Origin: Haliea sp.
Lineage (GTDB): Bacteria; Pseudomonadota; Gammaproteobacteria; Pseudomonadales; Halieaceae
Reading direction: 5' to 3'
DNA length: 64,000 bases
NCBI GenBank assembly: GCA_024642245.1
Contig: JAHEBM010000003.1
Span: 7,244 to 71,243, forward strand
Under the pieces are notes generated by a model. That model was not told the DNA's origin. It did not search any database and was given only the letters and a program-made list of their open reading frames with translations. Of this stretch, positions 50,879 through 61,315 are shown one piece after another; the first letter of the stretch is position 1, and each line of letters starts with the position of its first letter. The position numbers and the translations under genes were made by a program.

Positions 50879-51025
50879 TCAGGGCGTTATGGCCGGGTTC
50901 GCGGTGGTGGGCGCGGTGGCGCTTTTACCCGGCGGCTTTTCCGCCGGGTCGTACAGGGGGCCCATCTGCCCGCAGCCGGCCAGCAGCAGGGCGAGAAGTG
51001 CAATAGCGGCAACTGTGTTATGCAT
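50879..51025 (-). CDS. lptM: LPS translocon maturation lipoprotein LptM (YifL-like)
   Basis: Very small lipoprotein of 48 residues. The signal peptide runs to the lipobox LLAGC, and the mature part begins CGQMGPLYDPAE, the CGQxGPLY motif of the LptM/YifL family. Its invariant position directly upstream of lysA supports this. LptM assists disulfide maturation of LptD. The coding DNA contains a perfect 9-bp inverted repeat (see 50927). The start at 51025 is used, not the longer open frame upstream. Confidence 0.85.
   Translation of the reverse strand: MHNTVAAIALLALLLAGCGQMGPLYDPAEKPPGKSATAPTTANPAITP
50927..50949. repeat. Perfect inverted repeat inside lptM
   Basis: Arms ACCCGGCGG (50927-50935) and CCGCCGGGT (50941-50949) with a five-base loop CTTTT. 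The transcript of the minus strand would form this hairpin about 60-80 bases before the lysA start codon. It may be a coincidence of codon choice or a transcript element affecting lysA. Confidence 0.5.
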
Positions 51026-51131
51026 CAGACCAATCCGGTTGGCAAAGCGGGGGATTATACCGCTCGCTAGTATGCGGCGCGAGCTGCCCGTATTATTGAA
51101 TTTTTCCGGATCCACCAGGTGGAGTGATGTC

Positions 51132-52115
51132 GTGACCAAATTATACCGGGCAGTGCCCCTGGCATTACTGGGCGCCGTGGCGTCGCCGCTGGCGGCTGAC
51201 GAACCCCTGTATGTCAAAAACCTCAGCCCGGTCACCGGCTTGCTCGGGCTCCCCTCCCAGCGATCAGCCGGGACCGAACCTGCGGGAACCCTGGCCGTGG
51301 CGCTGCACAGCGCTATAGCGAGTAACTACGTGCTGGACTCCAGCAGCCGTGAATACCTTAACCTCGACGGTGAAACCCTGCGCTTTGCGCTCGACCTGCG
51401 CTATGGCCTTGCCGCCGACTGGGATCTGCAACTGGAAGTGCCCTGGCTGGAACACGGCGGCGGCCAGCTGGACCGTGTCATAGACGACTGGCATGACTTC
51501 TGGGGCATGTCAGACGGCGGCCGTTCCCAGGTGCCCAGGGATTTGCTGGATTACCAGTATGCGTCGTCCGGTTCTCGCGGATTTTTGCTGGAGGATGACA
51601 GCTCGGGCCCGGGGGATATCAGCCTGGCGCTGAATTACGCGTTTTTCCGGGAAGGGGATACGGTCGCCAGTGTCGCGCTCGGCTACAAGTTCGGTGTGGG
51701 CGACGAGGATAAATTTCTTGGCAGCGGTGCAGACGATATGTATATCGCGCTGCGCTTTTCCGGCGCCCACCTCTCTGACCTGCCGTTGCGCTGGCATGGC
51801 CAGCTGGGGTACCTGCGGGCCGGCGACAGCCAGCTGCTGGAGGGGATGCAGGAGCGGGACCTGTGGTTCGCCGGTCTCGGCCTGGACTGGCGGGTCGGTG
51901 AAAACTGGTCATTGCTGGCACAGTTCGATGCCAATGCCGCCCCGACCGACAGCGACCTGACCGCGCTGGGAGACCCCGGGGTGACCTTTGCCGCCGGTGG
52001 GCGCTGGCGTTTCGCGTCGCGCTGGTCGGTGGACGCCAGCGTGGTGGAGGACATCGGTGTGGAAACCGCTTCGGATGTTACTTTCCAGCTAAGCCTGCGG
52101 TACAGCGGGCGCTGA
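51132..52115 (+). CDS. DUF3187 family outer-membrane protein
   Basis: Predicted outer-membrane protein of about 327 residues. A signal peptide ends near LAADE and is followed by PLYVKNLSPVTGLLGLP, the typical opening of the DUF3187 family, then many alternating barrel-like strands (GDISLALNYAFFREGDTVASVALGYKFG in part) and a C-terminal Tyr-Ser-Gly-Arg end. Function unknown. The GTG at 51132 with AGGTGGAG upstream is chosen over a long 5' extension that would overlap lptM and lack a signal peptide. It is convergent with argH. Confidence 0.8.
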   Translation: MTKLYRAVPLALLGAVASPLAADEPLYVKNLSPVTGLLGLPSQRSAGTEPAGTLAVALHSAIASNYVLDSSSREYLNLDGETLRFALDLRYGLAADWDLQLEVPWLEHGGGQLDRVIDDWHDFWGMSDGGRSQVPRDLLDYQYASSGSRGFLLEDDSSGPGDISLALNYAFFREGDTVASVALGYKFGVGDEDKFLGSGADDMYIALRFSGAHLSDLPLRWHGQLGYLRAGDSQLLEGMQERDLWFAGLGLDWRVGENWSLLAQFDANAAPTDSDLTALGDPGVTFAAGGRWRFASRWSVDASVVEDIGVETASDVTFQLSLRYSGR

Positions 52116-52126
52116 GGGGCCCGTGG

Positions 52127-53524
52127 TCAGCGTGCCTGCAGCCGCGCCAGTGCGCGCTGCGCGGCCGCGGCCACTTGCGCCGGTGCGGTGCCACCCAGGT
52201 GATTGCGGGCGGCGACAGAACCTTCCAGGGTGAGTACCTCGAATACATCTTCGCCGATGTCCGCGCAAAAGCCCTGCAGCGTGGCCAGCGCCATTTCGGC
52301 CAGGTCCTGGCCACTGGCTACACCGTGTGCCACGGCCTTGCCGACCACCTCGTGGGCGTCCCTAAAGGGCAGGCCGCGGCGTACAAGGTAGTCCGCCAGG
52401 TCGGTGGCTGTGGAAAATCCGCGACGTGCAGCCTCGCGCATCTGCTGCGTCTTCGGCCGAATGGCCGGCACCATATCGCCAAAAGCCCGCAGGCAGTCCA
52501 GCACGGTATCGACCGTGTCAAACAGCGGTTCCTTGTCCTCCTGGTTGTCCTTGTTGTAGGCCAGGGGCTGGCTTTTCATCAGGGTCAGCAGGGAAACGAG
52601 ATGGCCGTTCACCCGGCCCACCTTGCCGCGCACCAGTTCGGGAACATCCGGGTTTTTCTTCTGCGGCATGATCGAGGAGCCGGTACAGAAACGGTCCGGC
52701 AATTCGATAAAGTTGAACTGGGAGGAAGTCCACAGCACCAGCTCTTCGGAAATACGCGACAGGTGGGTTAACAGCATTGCGGCAAAGGCGCAAAACTCGA
52801 TGGCGAAATCCCGATCCGATACGGAGTCCAGCGAGTTCTCTGTCGGGCGATCGAAGCCCAGCGCGCTGGCGGTCTGGGTGCGGTCGATGGGATAGGTGGT
52901 GCCCGCCAGCGCCGCGGCGCCCAGCGGAGACTGGTTGAGGCGGGCGCGGCAATCCATGAGACGGCCGTAGTCCCGCTCCATCATCTCGTTCCAGGCGAGC
53001 AGGTGATGGCCAAAAGTGACTGGCTGCGCGGTCTGCAGGTGGGTGAAGCCGGGCATTATGGTGTCGGTGTGCTGCGTGGCCAGCCCGATTGTGCCCTCTT
53101 GCAATCGTGTCAGTTGGCCTGCTATGGCATCGATGGCCGAGCGCAGGTAAAGGCGTATATCGGTGGCCACCTGGTCATTGCGTGAGCGTCCGGTGTGCAG
53201 TTTCTTGCCGGTGACACCGATCAGCTCGGTCAGTCGGGCCTCGATATTCATGTGGACATCTTCCAGCTCTATTGACCACTGGAAGCTGCCGCTGCTGATT
53301 TCAGCCTCGACCTGGGCGAGGCCGCGGCGAATCTCCGACAGTTCCTCCCCCGTGAGTACCCCGACGGTGCAAAGCATCTGGGCGTGGGCGAGGGAGCCGG
53401 CGATATCCTCTGCAGCCATGCGCTGGTCGAAATTGACCGACGCCGTGAAGCGCTGTACAAAACTGTCGGTGGCCTCGCTGAAGCGTCCACCCCACAGCTT
53501 GCTTGTGTCTTGCTGTTTGCTCAT
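52127..53524 (-). CDS. argH: Argininosuccinate lyase
   Basis: Lyase of 465 residues, normal length. The start [20 protein letters not shown] and the superfamily signature [12 protein letters not shown] (with catalytic Ser in the flexible loop) are clear, as are [13 protein letters not shown] and [14 protein letters not shown]. It cleaves argininosuccinate to arginine and fumarate. It diverges from algZ, the same arrangement as in Pseudomonas. Confidence 0.96.
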   Translation of the reverse strand: MSKQQDTSKLWGGRFSEATDSFVQRFTASVNFDQRMAAEDIAGSLAHAQMLCTVGVLTGEELSEIRRGLAQVEAEISSGSFQWSIELEDVHMNIEARLTELIGVTGKKLHTGRSRNDQVATDIRLYLRSAIDAIAGQLTRLQEGTIGLATQHTDTIMPGFTHLQTAQPVTFGHHLLAWNEMMERDYGRLMDCRARLNQSPLGAAALAGTTYPIDRTQTASALGFDRPTENSLDSVSDRDFAIEFCAFAAMLLTHLSRISEELVLWTSSQFNFIELPDRFCTGSSIMPQKKNPDVPELVRGKVGRVNGHLVSLLTLMKSQPLAYNKDNQEDKEPLFDTVDTVLDCLRAFGDMVPAIRPKTQQMREAARRGFSTATDLADYLVRRGLPFRDAHEVVGKAVAHGVASGQDLAEMALATLQGFCADIGEDVFEVLTLEGSVAARNHLGGTAPAQVAAAAQRALARLQAR

Positions 53525-53655
53525 TCCGTTCGGGTTCCTGCAGTTGATGCTCAGTGGTGGCGCGGCTATGCACACCGGTCCAGCGGTGATTTTTGGGCTT
53601 GTTCACGCCAGGCAAGGGTGCAAGTATACCAGCTATCGCAGGGGGAGAAGTGTTT

Positions 53656-54717
53656 ATGCAGCCATCACCGGGGCAGGTGGCACAGCCGGGAGAACGATTG
53701 GCGCCCGGGGAGTTTTTCATCCCTGACCTGTGTTCCCCGCGACCGGTTTTGGCCATGGTGCTGTTGGTGGAGCTTATGGTGCTGGTCTACACGCTCAGCA
53801 CCAGCGCCCTGCCGGAATTCAACTGGGACACGCTGGCAATTGGCTCGCTGTTTGTGCAGTGGGTGGTGTTGCTCAGCGCTTCCCTGTTGTGCGCCCTGCG
53901 ACGGGTTGTCGGCGGCCTGGGGTTGCCGCTGGTCAGCCTGTGTTGCCTGGTTGTAGTGCTTGCAGTCACTGCCATGAGCAGTTTCCTTGGCTGGCGCCTG
54001 CTGCCAATTCTTAACGATGGCACCGGCGAGGGGTGGTGGCTGTTCCGGAATCTCGTGGTGGCTGCCGTCCTGACCGGAATCCTGCTGCGCTATTTTTACC
54101 TGCAACAACAACTACTTTTACAGAAACAACTGGAATTGCAGTCCCGGCTCGACTCCCTGCGTGCCAGGATCCGGCCCCACTTCCTGTTTAATACCCTGAA
54201 CAGTATTGCCAGCCTTATCGTGTCCCGACCCGAAGACGCTGAGCGCGCCGTGGAGGATCTCGCGGAACTACTGAGGGTCAGCCTGCAGGAGCAGCAGCGG
54301 CCGACGACCGTCGCCGACGAGTTGCGACTGTGCGAGCTTTACCTGGCTATCGAGCAGTTGCGCCTGGGTGACAGGCTGCGGGTTGACTGGGAGGTAGGCC
54401 CCGGGCTGCGCGATCTGCCGATGCCCAGCCTGATACTCCAGCCCCTGGTGGAGAATGCCGTGTATCACGGCGTGGCCCAGCTTCCCACGGGAGGCGTGGT
54501 ACATATCAGCGTGCAGCTGGCGGATGGCGGTGTCCTGGTGGTTGTCGACAACCCGACGCCGCAGCAGTCGACGCGCACGGGGGGACACCATATGGCCCTG
54601 GAAAATATACGCCAACGCCTGGCGGTGCTGTACGGCAACCAGGCCCGGTTGCACAGCCTCCAGGACGATGGAGTGTTTCGGGTTGAACTCGGTTACCCAC
54701 TGCGGGAGATGGTATGA
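53656..54717 (+). CDS. algZ: LytS/AlgZ-type sensor histidine kinase
   Basis: Membrane sensor kinase of 353 residues. Four hydrophobic segments cover about residues 35-150, followed by a short coiled linker (LQQQLLLQKQLELQSRLDSL) and the His_kinase domain with the phosphorylated His in RPHFLFNTLNSI. The ATP-binding HATPase domain shows LILQPLVENAVYHGV and VVVDNP. The gene order argH-algZ-algR-hemC matches the Pseudomonas AlgZ/FimS-AlgR locus. The ATG at 53656 follows GGGGGAG by about 9 bases. It overlaps algR (ATGA), so they are translated together. Confidence 0.9.
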   Translation: MQPSPGQVAQPGERLAPGEFFIPDLCSPRPVLAMVLLVELMVLVYTLSTSALPEFNWDTLAIGSLFVQWVVLLSASLLCALRRVVGGLGLPLVSLCCLVVVLAVTAMSSFLGWRLLPILNDGTGEGWWLFRNLVVAAVLTGILLRYFYLQQQLLLQKQLELQSRLDSLRARIRPHFLFNTLNSIASLIVSRPEDAERAVEDLAELLRVSLQEQQRPTTVADELRLCELYLAIEQLRLGDRLRVDWEVGPGLRDLPMPSLILQPLVENAVYHGVAQLPTGGVVHISVQLADGGVLVVVDNPTPQQSTRTGGHHMALENIRQRLAVLYGNQARLHSLQDDGVFRVELGYPLREMV

Positions 54718-55463
54718 GGGTTCTTGTCGTCGATGATGAGCAGCTGGCGCGGGAGCGGCTCGTGCGCCTGTTGCAGAAGTTGCAGCCCGGGTGCGAGTGT
54801 TGGCAGGCCGCCAATGGTAGCCAGGCACTCGAGCTGGTTCGGCAGCACAACCCGGACCTGTTGCTGCTGGATATCCGCATGCCGGGAATGACCGGTATCG
54901 AGCTGGCGGCGAAGCTTGATTCGCAGGCTCAACCGCCGGCAGTGATATTTTGCACCGCCTACGATGAATACGCCCTGGAGGCGCTGCAACACCAGGCCGT
55001 GGCCTACCTGCTGAAACCTGCCAGGGAGCATGAGCTGGCCCGGGCGCTGGCCAGTGCGGGCCGGGTCAACCGGGTACAGTTGGCTTCCCTGGGTGCGATT
55101 TCAGAACCCCTGGAGCCTGGTGTCCCGGGGCAGCGTACGCAGCTGGCCAGCCAAACCCATCGGGGCATTGAGACCATGCCTGTGGCGGACGTGCGCTGTC
55201 TGTTGGCTGAGCAGAAATACGTCACGGCCTGCGGCCGGGATGCACAACTGTTGATTCCCGATACCCTCAAGGAGCTGGAACGGGAATTTGGCGAACGTTT
55301 TATTCGTGTACACCGCAACGCCCTGGTTGCTCGTGCCCATATTGTGCGCCTCGAGCGCGAGGAAGGTGGTCCCTGGACCGTGGTACTCGATGGGGTCAGC
55401 CAGCGACCGGTAGTCAGTCGACGTCACCTGGGCGAGGTAAAGCAGCGGCTGGTGACAGATTGA
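54714..55463 (+). CDS. algR: LytTR response regulator, AlgR-like
   Basis: Response regulator of 249 residues. The receiver domain has the acidic pair in VLVVDDEQLARERL, the phospho-Asp in LLLLDIRMPGMTG and the Lys in VAYLLKP. A linker leads to a C-terminal LytTR DNA-binding domain (EQKYVTACGRDAQLLIPDTLKELEREFGERFIRVHRNALV in part). In Pseudomonas AlgR controls pili, alginate and other surface traits. The targets here are unknown. hemC starts 90 bases later. Confidence 0.9.
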   Translation: MRVLVVDDEQLARERLVRLLQKLQPGCECWQAANGSQALELVRQHNPDLLLLDIRMPGMTGIELAAKLDSQAQPPAVIFCTAYDEYALEALQHQAVAYLLKPAREHELARALASAGRVNRVQLASLGAISEPLEPGVPGQRTQLASQTHRGIETMPVADVRCLLAEQKYVTACGRDAQLLIPDTLKELEREFGERFIRVHRNALVARAHIVRLEREEGGPWTVVLDGVSQRPVVSRRHLGEVKQRLVTD

Positions 55464-55553
55464 GTCGATTGCGCTGCACGGCGCCGGTTACACGGTCGCG
55501 GCACTGATAGTCGGCTGGTATCATGCCGGGCTGTATATCAAGGAAGCCGCAGT

Positions 55554-56486
55554 ATGCCCTCCAAAGTCATTATCGCCACCCGGGAAAGCCCCCTGGCCCT
55601 GTGGCAGGCCGAGTACGTGCGCAGTGCGCTGCGCGCCGCGCATCCGGGGCTGGCGGTGGAGCTTCTGGGGATGACTTCCCGCGGCGACCAACTGCTGGAC
55701 GTGCCGCTGGCCAAGGTGGGCGGCAAGGGCCTGTTTGTAAAGGAGCTTGAGACCGCCCTGTTGGACGGCGCTGCCGATATTGCTGTGCACTCCATGAAAG
55801 ATGTGCCGATGGAATTCCCGCGGGGCCTTGGCCTGGGCGTCATTTGCCAGCGCGAGGATCCCTCCGATGCCTTTGTCAGCAACCGCTATAAAACCCTGGA
55901 TGAACTGCCCGCCGGTAGCGTAGTGGGAACCTCCAGCCTGCGCCGCGAGTGCCAGTTGCGTTCGCGCCGACCCGACCTGCAGGTGAAATTCCTGCGCGGC
56001 AATGTCAACACGCGCCTGCGCAAGCTCGACGAGGGTGAGTACGACGCGATCATACTGGCCAGTGCGGGCCTTATCAGGCTGGGGTTCGGTGCTCGCATAG
56101 CCCAGGGCATCCCGGTGGAGCAATCGCTGCCGGCAGGGGGACAGGGTGCAGTGGGAATCGAGTTGCGCACTGCCGACACCGGGTTGGTGGAACTGCTACA
56201 GGTGCTGCACCATGAGCCCACCGCCCAGCGAGTCACCGCTGAGCGCGCGCTTAACCAGCGTTTGCAGGGCGGTTGCCAGGTGCCTATCGCCTGCTATGCA
56301 GAACATGTCGGGGATGGCGAGCGCCTGTGGCTGCGCGGACTGGTGGGCAAGCCCGACGGGACCGTACTCCTGCGAGCTGAGGGCGAGGCCGTCGCCGGGG
56401 AGGCGCAGCAGCTGGGTATCCGGGTTGCAGAGCAACTGCTGGAGCAGGGCGCCGCCGCTATATTGGCGGAGATTTATGGCGCCTGA
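55554..56486 (+). CDS. hemC: Hydroxymethylbilane synthase (porphobilinogen deaminase)
   Basis: Enzyme of 310 residues that joins four porphobilinogens into hydroxymethylbilane. Visible features are the N-terminal [17 protein letters not shown], the substrate-binding [19 protein letters not shown] and [24 protein letters not shown], and the cofactor-binding Cys in [18 protein letters not shown] lies upstream of the ATG. It overlaps hemD by 11 bases, as part of the hemCDXY run. Confidence 0.96.
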   Translation: MPSKVIIATRESPLALWQAEYVRSALRAAHPGLAVELLGMTSRGDQLLDVPLAKVGGKGLFVKELETALLDGAADIAVHSMKDVPMEFPRGLGLGVICQREDPSDAFVSNRYKTLDELPAGSVVGTSSLRRECQLRSRRPDLQVKFLRGNVNTRLRKLDEGEYDAIILASAGLIRLGFGARIAQGIPVEQSLPAGGQGAVGIELRTADTGLVELLQVLHHEPTAQRVTAERALNQRLQGGCQVPIACYAEHVGDGERLWLRGLVGKPDGTVLLRAEGEAVAGEAQQLGIRVAEQLLEQGAAAILAEIYGA

Positions 56487-57249
56487 GGGCAGCGTTCTGG
56501 TAACGCGACCCGAGGGTCAGGCGGGGGATTTGTCCGCCGCGGTCGCGGCGGCGGGTTTTTCCGTGCACTGCCTGCCCATGCTGCAATTGGTGCCGCTGCC
56601 AGAGCTTGCCGCGGCCCGGCGCCAGCAGGTTCTGGACCTGGACCACTACCAGCACATTATTTTTGTCAGCGGTAATGCCGTGCGCTGGGGCATGCCCTGG
56701 TTTGAGTCCCTGTGGCCGCAACTGCCGGTGGGTCTTTACTGGTATGCGGTTGGCGCTGCCACGGCGCGACAGCTGTCGGCTTTTGGCGTGCGGGTCCAGA
56801 CTCCCGATGCCGACATGAGCAGCGAGGGATTGCTTGCCCTGCCGCCACTGCAACAGGTGGCAGGCCAGCGAGTGTTGATCGTCAAGGGCGAGGGGGGGCG
56901 CGATCACCTGGCGGTGGAGCTGGAGCGGCGGGGTGCGCAAGTGGACCAGCTGCCCTGTTATCGTCGCGTTCGTCCCGGTCTCGCGCCCGGAGAGTTGGCG
57001 CTGAAGCTGTCCCTGTGGCGGGTTACACTCGTGATGATCAGCAGTGGGGAAGGTCTGGCCAACATGCTGGCATTGCTTAGCCCGGCAGAAACCTCTAAGT
57101 TTATCCATATCACCTTGCTGGTGCCGTCAGACCGGGTGGCGCAGATGGCCTATGCAGCGGGTTTCAAAAAGGTGGTAAGGGCAGAAAATGCCTCGGATAG
57201 CGCCATGCTGCGCGCCCTGGCGGCATGGAAAACCAGCGCTGGAGAATAA
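56476..57249 (+). CDS. hemD: Uroporphyrinogen-III synthase
   Basis: Protein of 257 residues with the poorly conserved two-domain HemD fold: [21 protein letters not shown] at the start, FVSGNAVRW in the first domain, and [34 protein letters not shown] (in part) in the second, ending [16 protein letters not shown]. It closes and inverts ring D of hydroxymethylbilane. The ATG at 56476, preceded by GGCGGAG, is inside the end of hemC; a much longer upstream frame is antisense to nothing useful and rejected. Confidence 0.9.
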   Translation: MAPEGSVLVTRPEGQAGDLSAAVAAAGFSVHCLPMLQLVPLPELAAARRQQVLDLDHYQHIIFVSGNAVRWGMPWFESLWPQLPVGLYWYAVGAATARQLSAFGVRVQTPDADMSSEGLLALPPLQQVAGQRVLIVKGEGGRDHLAVELERRGAQVDQLPCYRRVRPGLAPGELALKLSLWRVTLVMISSGEGLANMLALLSPAETSKFIHITLLVPSDRVAQMAYAAGFKKVVRAENASDSAMLRALAAWKTSAGE

Positions 57250-57251
57250 GA

Positions 57252-58430
57252 GTGAGCGATCAGCAAGACAAGAATATCGAGCAGCTGGCGCAGGAGACCG
57301 CCGCATCCGGGGACAATCTGGAGGTAGATAACGCCGCGGACGATGCGCCGCGAGTGTCTGGCGCAGCCGGGCCCCCGGCCCCTCAAGTGCGCGGGGGATC
57401 ATCCGCGCCCGCCTGGATAGCGCTGCTGCTGGTGCTGGTCGTGGGCGGGGGATTGGCCTGGTCACTGCGCGAGCAGCAACGCACAGACGCCGGGCTGGCC
57501 GGGCGGCTGCAGGCGATCGAGGCGACCGTCGGACGGGAAGGGGCAGATCTGGGTGAGCTGGATAAGCGCTGGCAGGACCAGCTGGCGGTCGCGGTCGAGC
57601 AGATGCGCGCCAGGACAGAGGCACTCGGGGAGCAGTCGGGCCGTGCGCTCGAGCAACTTGATACCGTGCAGGCGCAACTGGACGAGCAGGGCGCCGAACT
57701 GGGTCGCTACAGTGCCAATGACCGCGGTGCCTGGTTACTGGCGGAAGCGCAATACCTGCTGCGGCTGGCTAACCAGCGCCTGGTCATGGCGGGCGATGTG
57801 GCGGCGGCGGAGGCTCTGCTGGGCAGCGCGGACGGTATTTTGCTGGAGCTGGACGATGTCCGCCTGCACGAGGCGCGCGCCGCACTGGCATCTGACCTGG
57901 CGGCGCTGCGAGCGGTACCCAGGGTAGATGTCGAGGGTGTTTACCTGCGCCTGGCCGCGCTGGTCGACCAGGCGGGTAAGCTGGTGATTTTCCAACTGCC
58001 GAAGCCCGAAGCCCAGCCCGGGCAGGTGCCTGCCGACAACTGGCAGGCCAGGCTGCGGCAGGGTTACGAGGCAGCTCTTGCCAAACTGTCCAACTACATC
58101 GTTATCCGTCGCCGCGACGTGCCGATGCAGGCCCTGATGGATCCCCAGTGGGAAGGGCTGGTGCGGCAGAACCTCCGCATGTTGCTGGAGCAGGCCCAGG
58201 TGGCATTGTTGTCGGGCAACCAGACGCTCTATCGCGAGAGCCTGGAGCGGGCCCTGCATTGGGTCGGGGAATTTTTCCAGTCTGACGAGGCCGCTGCGCG
58301 GGCCATGGCGCGGGAGATCACGCAGCTGGCGGATATGACGGTCGCGAGCAGCTTGCCGGATATCTCGGGATCTCTTCAGGCACTGGATGCTGCGATGAAG
58401 CAGCGTCTGCAGCACGGGGGCGCGGAGTAA
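57252..58430 (+). CDS. hemX: HemX-like membrane protein
   Basis: Protein of about 392 residues. A soluble, acidic N-terminal region of about 55 residues precedes one transmembrane helix (PAWIALLLVLVVGGGLAWSL) and a long periplasmic alpha-helical domain (RLQAIEATVGREGADLGELDKRWQDQLAVAVEQMRART in part), the HemX pattern, although annotated by homology as uroporphyrinogen methyltransferase-like without catalytic evidence. GTG at 57252 follows GGAGAATAAG. It is between hemD and hemY in the haem operon. Confidence 0.88.
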   Translation: MSDQQDKNIEQLAQETAASGDNLEVDNAADDAPRVSGAAGPPAPQVRGGSSAPAWIALLLVLVVGGGLAWSLREQQRTDAGLAGRLQAIEATVGREGADLGELDKRWQDQLAVAVEQMRARTEALGEQSGRALEQLDTVQAQLDEQGAELGRYSANDRGAWLLAEAQYLLRLANQRLVMAGDVAAAEALLGSADGILLELDDVRLHEARAALASDLAALRAVPRVDVEGVYLRLAALVDQAGKLVIFQLPKPEAQPGQVPADNWQARLRQGYEAALAKLSNYIVIRRRDVPMQALMDPQWEGLVRQNLRMLLEQAQVALLSGNQTLYRESLERALHWVGEFFQSDEAAARAMAREITQLADMTVASSLPDISGSLQALDAAMKQRLQHGGAE

Positions 58431-58433
58431 GCC

Positions 58434-59690
58434 ATGCGCAGGATATTCGCCCTGGCCCTGATCGCGCTCCTGCTTGGCGTTGGCGTCGTCGCGGTCATCG
58501 AAACCGACCCCGGCTATTTGCTGTTGGCCTATGGTGATTACACCCTCGAGTCCAGTCTCTGGGTCGGACTGATACTTTTTCTTGTTTTCACCTGGCTGCT
58601 GTACATAGCCATAGCGCTGCTGGGCAGGATCCTGGGCGGGAAGAAATCATTATCGGGGTGGCTGGGTTCGCGCCGGGCTCACAAGGCCGCCAGGCTGACC
58701 AATCGTGGCCTCGTCAACTTCATCGAGGGCAACTGGTCCCGGGCGCGACGCGAGCTTCTGCGCGGTGCGCGCGACAACGAAACCCCGCTGCTCAATTACC
58801 TGTTGGCCGCCCGCGCCAGTGCCCGGCTCGGCGAACCGGAGCAGGTCCAGGAGCATCTGCTGGCAGCGGTGGAATCCAGCGCCTCTGCGAATATTGCGGT
58901 GGCGCTGACCAGGGCTGAAATTCAGCTGCAGGCGGGGCAATACCGGCAGGCGATCGACACGCTGCAGGAGGCGCGCCGCAGCCCGGGCCGCTACCCCCGG
59001 GCGCTGGCCCTGTTGCAGCGCGCTTATACGGGCCTCGAGGACGGGGCCGGCCTGGCTGAACTGTTACCGCAGTTGAAGAAATACCAGGTAATCAATGCCG
59101 AAGAGCAGCAGGCGCTGGAGCGTGAAGTGTTTGGTCGCATGTTGCAGCAGGCCGGCGACCCCGGTCGGGGCGCCAGCCTCGATGGCTTGTGCGACGCCTG
59201 GCACAGGATTCCCACCGCGGTGCGGGAAGATGCCGCTATGATCCGCCGTTTTACGGCGTTGCTGGTGGCAACAGGCGGGAACGCCCTGGCGGAAAAGACC
59301 ATTCTGCGCGAACTCAAGCACAGCTGGGACCCCGAGCTGGTTCGCGTTTACGGCCTGGTGCAGAGCGACAACCTGCGTCGCCAGCTGGCGCGCGCAGAGG
59401 GCTGGCTTACGGAGCATCCCCAGGATCCCCAGTTGTTCCTTTGCCTGGGGCGCCTGGCTGCGCGAGACAAACTGTGGGGTAAGTCGCGCGACTATTTCGA
59501 GAAAAGTTATCGATTGCAGCGCAGTTCCGAAATCTGTGCGGAACTGGGCAGGTTGCTCAGTGCGCTGGGCGAGGCAAATGTGGCTGCAGCGTATTTTCGC
59601 GAGGGTCTGCTGTTGCAGGAGAACCACCTGCCCAAGTTGCCGAAGCCGGATAAAACCGTGCCCGACCAGCGTTTGCTGACGCGCTCCTGA
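58434..59690 (+). CDS. hemY: HemY-like protein with TPR repeats
   Basis: Protein of 418 residues: two N-terminal transmembrane helices (FALALIALLLGVGVVAVIE and LWVGLILFLVFTWLLYIAIALLG in part) followed by the HemY_N domain and TPR-like helical repeats (ALLQRAYTGLEDGAGLAELLPQLKKYQV, LFLCLGRLAARDKLWGKSRDYFEKS in part). The gammaproteobacterial HemY encoded at the end of hemCDX is not protoporphyrinogen oxidase; its role in haem synthesis is unclear. It starts three bases after hemX. Confidence 0.9.
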   Translation: MRRIFALALIALLLGVGVVAVIETDPGYLLLAYGDYTLESSLWVGLILFLVFTWLLYIAIALLGRILGGKKSLSGWLGSRRAHKAARLTNRGLVNFIEGNWSRARRELLRGARDNETPLLNYLLAARASARLGEPEQVQEHLLAAVESSASANIAVALTRAEIQLQAGQYRQAIDTLQEARRSPGRYPRALALLQRAYTGLEDGAGLAELLPQLKKYQVINAEEQQALEREVFGRMLQQAGDPGRGASLDGLCDAWHRIPTAVREDAAMIRRFTALLVATGGNALAEKTILRELKHSWDPELVRVYGLVQSDNLRRQLARAEGWLTEHPQDPQLFLCLGRLAARDKLWGKSRDYFEKSYRLQRSSEICAELGRLLSALGEANVAAAYFREGLLLQENHLPKLPKPDKTVPDQRLLTRS

Positions 59691-59735
59691 GGCCTGCGGC
59701 TTACTGCGACCAGGTCACCCGGGCGGAAGGCGCTT

Positions 59736-61220
59736 CTATAGGTCTATACCCAACTGCTCCCACATCTCATCGACCCGCTTTTTTACTGCCGGGTCCATGG
59801 CGATAGGTTCACCCCACTCCCGCTGGGTTTCGCCGGGCCATTTATTGGTGGCGTCGAATCCGACCTTCGAGCCCAGGCCTGCCACGGGTGAGGCAAAATC
59901 AAGATAATCGATCGGGGTGTTGTCTATAAATACGCTGTCGCGCCGGGGGTCCATGCGGGTAGTCATCGCCCAGATCACGTCTTTCCAGTCCCGGGCGTTG
60001 ACATCCTCGTCCGTGACGATGATGAACTTGGTGTACATGAACTGGCGCAGGAAGGACCACACGCCGAGCATCACCCGCTTGGCGTGGCCTGGATATTCCT
60101 TGCGCATGGTCACAACCGCCATGCGATAGGAGCAACCTTCGGGCGGCAGGTAGAAGTCGACAATTTCCGGGAACTGCTTTTGCAGCAGGGGTACAAACAC
60201 CTCGTTAAGCGCCACGCCAAGGACTGCCGGCTCGTCCGGTGGCCGGCCGGTATAAGTGCTGTGGTAGATCGGTGATTCACGGTGAGTAATGGCTTCCACG
60301 GTAAATACGGGAAAGCGCTCGACCTCGTTGTAATAACCCGTGTGGTCTCCAAACGGGCCTTCCTGCGCCAGCTCACCGGGTTCAAGATATCCTTCCAGAA
60401 TATATTCGGCAGTCGCGGGAACCGTCAGGCCGTGCTCGCGGCACGCAGCGGTGAAGCACTCGGCCAGTTCCGTCTTGCTCCCGCGCAGCAGTCCGGCAAA
60501 AGCGTACTCGGAAATACTGTCTGGTATGGGTGTGACCGCCGCCAGGGTGGTGGCTGGGTCGGCGCCCAGTGCAATCGCCACGGGATAGCGCTTGCCCGGG
60601 TTCTGCAGTTGCCAGTCGCGGTAATCGAGGGCGCCCCCGCGGTGGGACAGCCAGCGCATGATCAGCTTGTTGCGTCCCAGCAGTTGCATGCGGTAGATAC
60701 CGAGATTCAGGCGTTCCTTGCCTGGTCCGCGGGTAATGACCAGGGGCCAGGTCACCAGGGGAGCTGCATCCCCAGGCCAGCAGGTCTGTATCGGCAGCTG
60801 GTGCAGGTCAACCTCCTCGCCCTGTACCGCGTGGTACTGGCAGGGTGGGTTACGCACCATTTTGGGGCCCATATGCAGCACCTGTTTCAGTACCGGTGCC
60901 TTGTCCAGTGCATCGCGCAGGCTTTTGGGCGGGTCGGGTTGGCGCAGGTAGGCCAGCAGTTCACCAATATCCCGCAGGGCAGAAATATCCTCTTTCCCCA
61001 TGCCCAGTGCCACCCGGCGTTCAGTGCCGAACAGGTTTACCAGCACCGGGGTGCTGTGGCCTTTGGGGTTTTCGAACAGTAGCGCGGGACCACCCTGTTT
61101 CAGGGTGCGATCGGCGATCTCGGTCATCTCCAGTGCCGGGTCCACTTCAGTTTTTATGCGAACCAGCTCGCCGCGCTGTTCCAGCGCAGCGAGAAAATCC
61201 CGGAGATCTGAATATTTCAC
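59736..61220 (-). CDS. ubiD: 4-hydroxy-3-polyprenylbenzoate decarboxylase UbiD
   Basis: Prenylated-FMN-dependent decarboxylase of 494 residues (E. coli 497), acting in ubiquinone synthesis. The N-terminal [21 protein letters not shown], the [33 protein letters not shown] region, and the C-terminal [15 protein letters not shown] and [31 protein letters not shown] segments (in part) match UbiD. Its GTG at 61220 aligns with the E. coli start; the longer upstream frame overlaps rho's 3' part. It needs UbiX for its cofactor, not in this window. It is convergent to hemY. Confidence 0.95.
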   Translation of the reverse strand: MKYSDLRDFLAALEQRGELVRIKTEVDPALEMTEIADRTLKQGGPALLFENPKGHSTPVLVNLFGTERRVALGMGKEDISALRDIGELLAYLRQPDPPKSLRDALDKAPVLKQVLHMGPKMVRNPPCQYHAVQGEEVDLHQLPIQTCWPGDAAPLVTWPLVITRGPGKERLNLGIYRMQLLGRNKLIMRWLSHRGGALDYRDWQLQNPGKRYPVAIALGADPATTLAAVTPIPDSISEYAFAGLLRGSKTELAECFTAACREHGLTVPATAEYILEGYLEPGELAQEGPFGDHTGYYNEVERFPVFTVEAITHRESPIYHSTYTGRPPDEPAVLGVALNEVFVPLLQKQFPEIVDFYLPPEGCSYRMAVVTMRKEYPGHAKRVMLGVWSFLRQFMYTKFIIVTDEDVNARDWKDVIWAMTTRMDPRRDSVFIDNTPIDYLDFASPVAGLGSKVGFDATNKWPGETQREWGEPIAMDPAVKKRVDEMWEQLGIDL

Positions 61221-61315
61221 CTGTGTTACTCGCCCGCTGCCTGTGACCGTATCGAGAGGGACAGTACACGTTGAGCCGGGCGCACGCAATCGCGCGCCGG
61301 CGGTATTGCGCCGCG

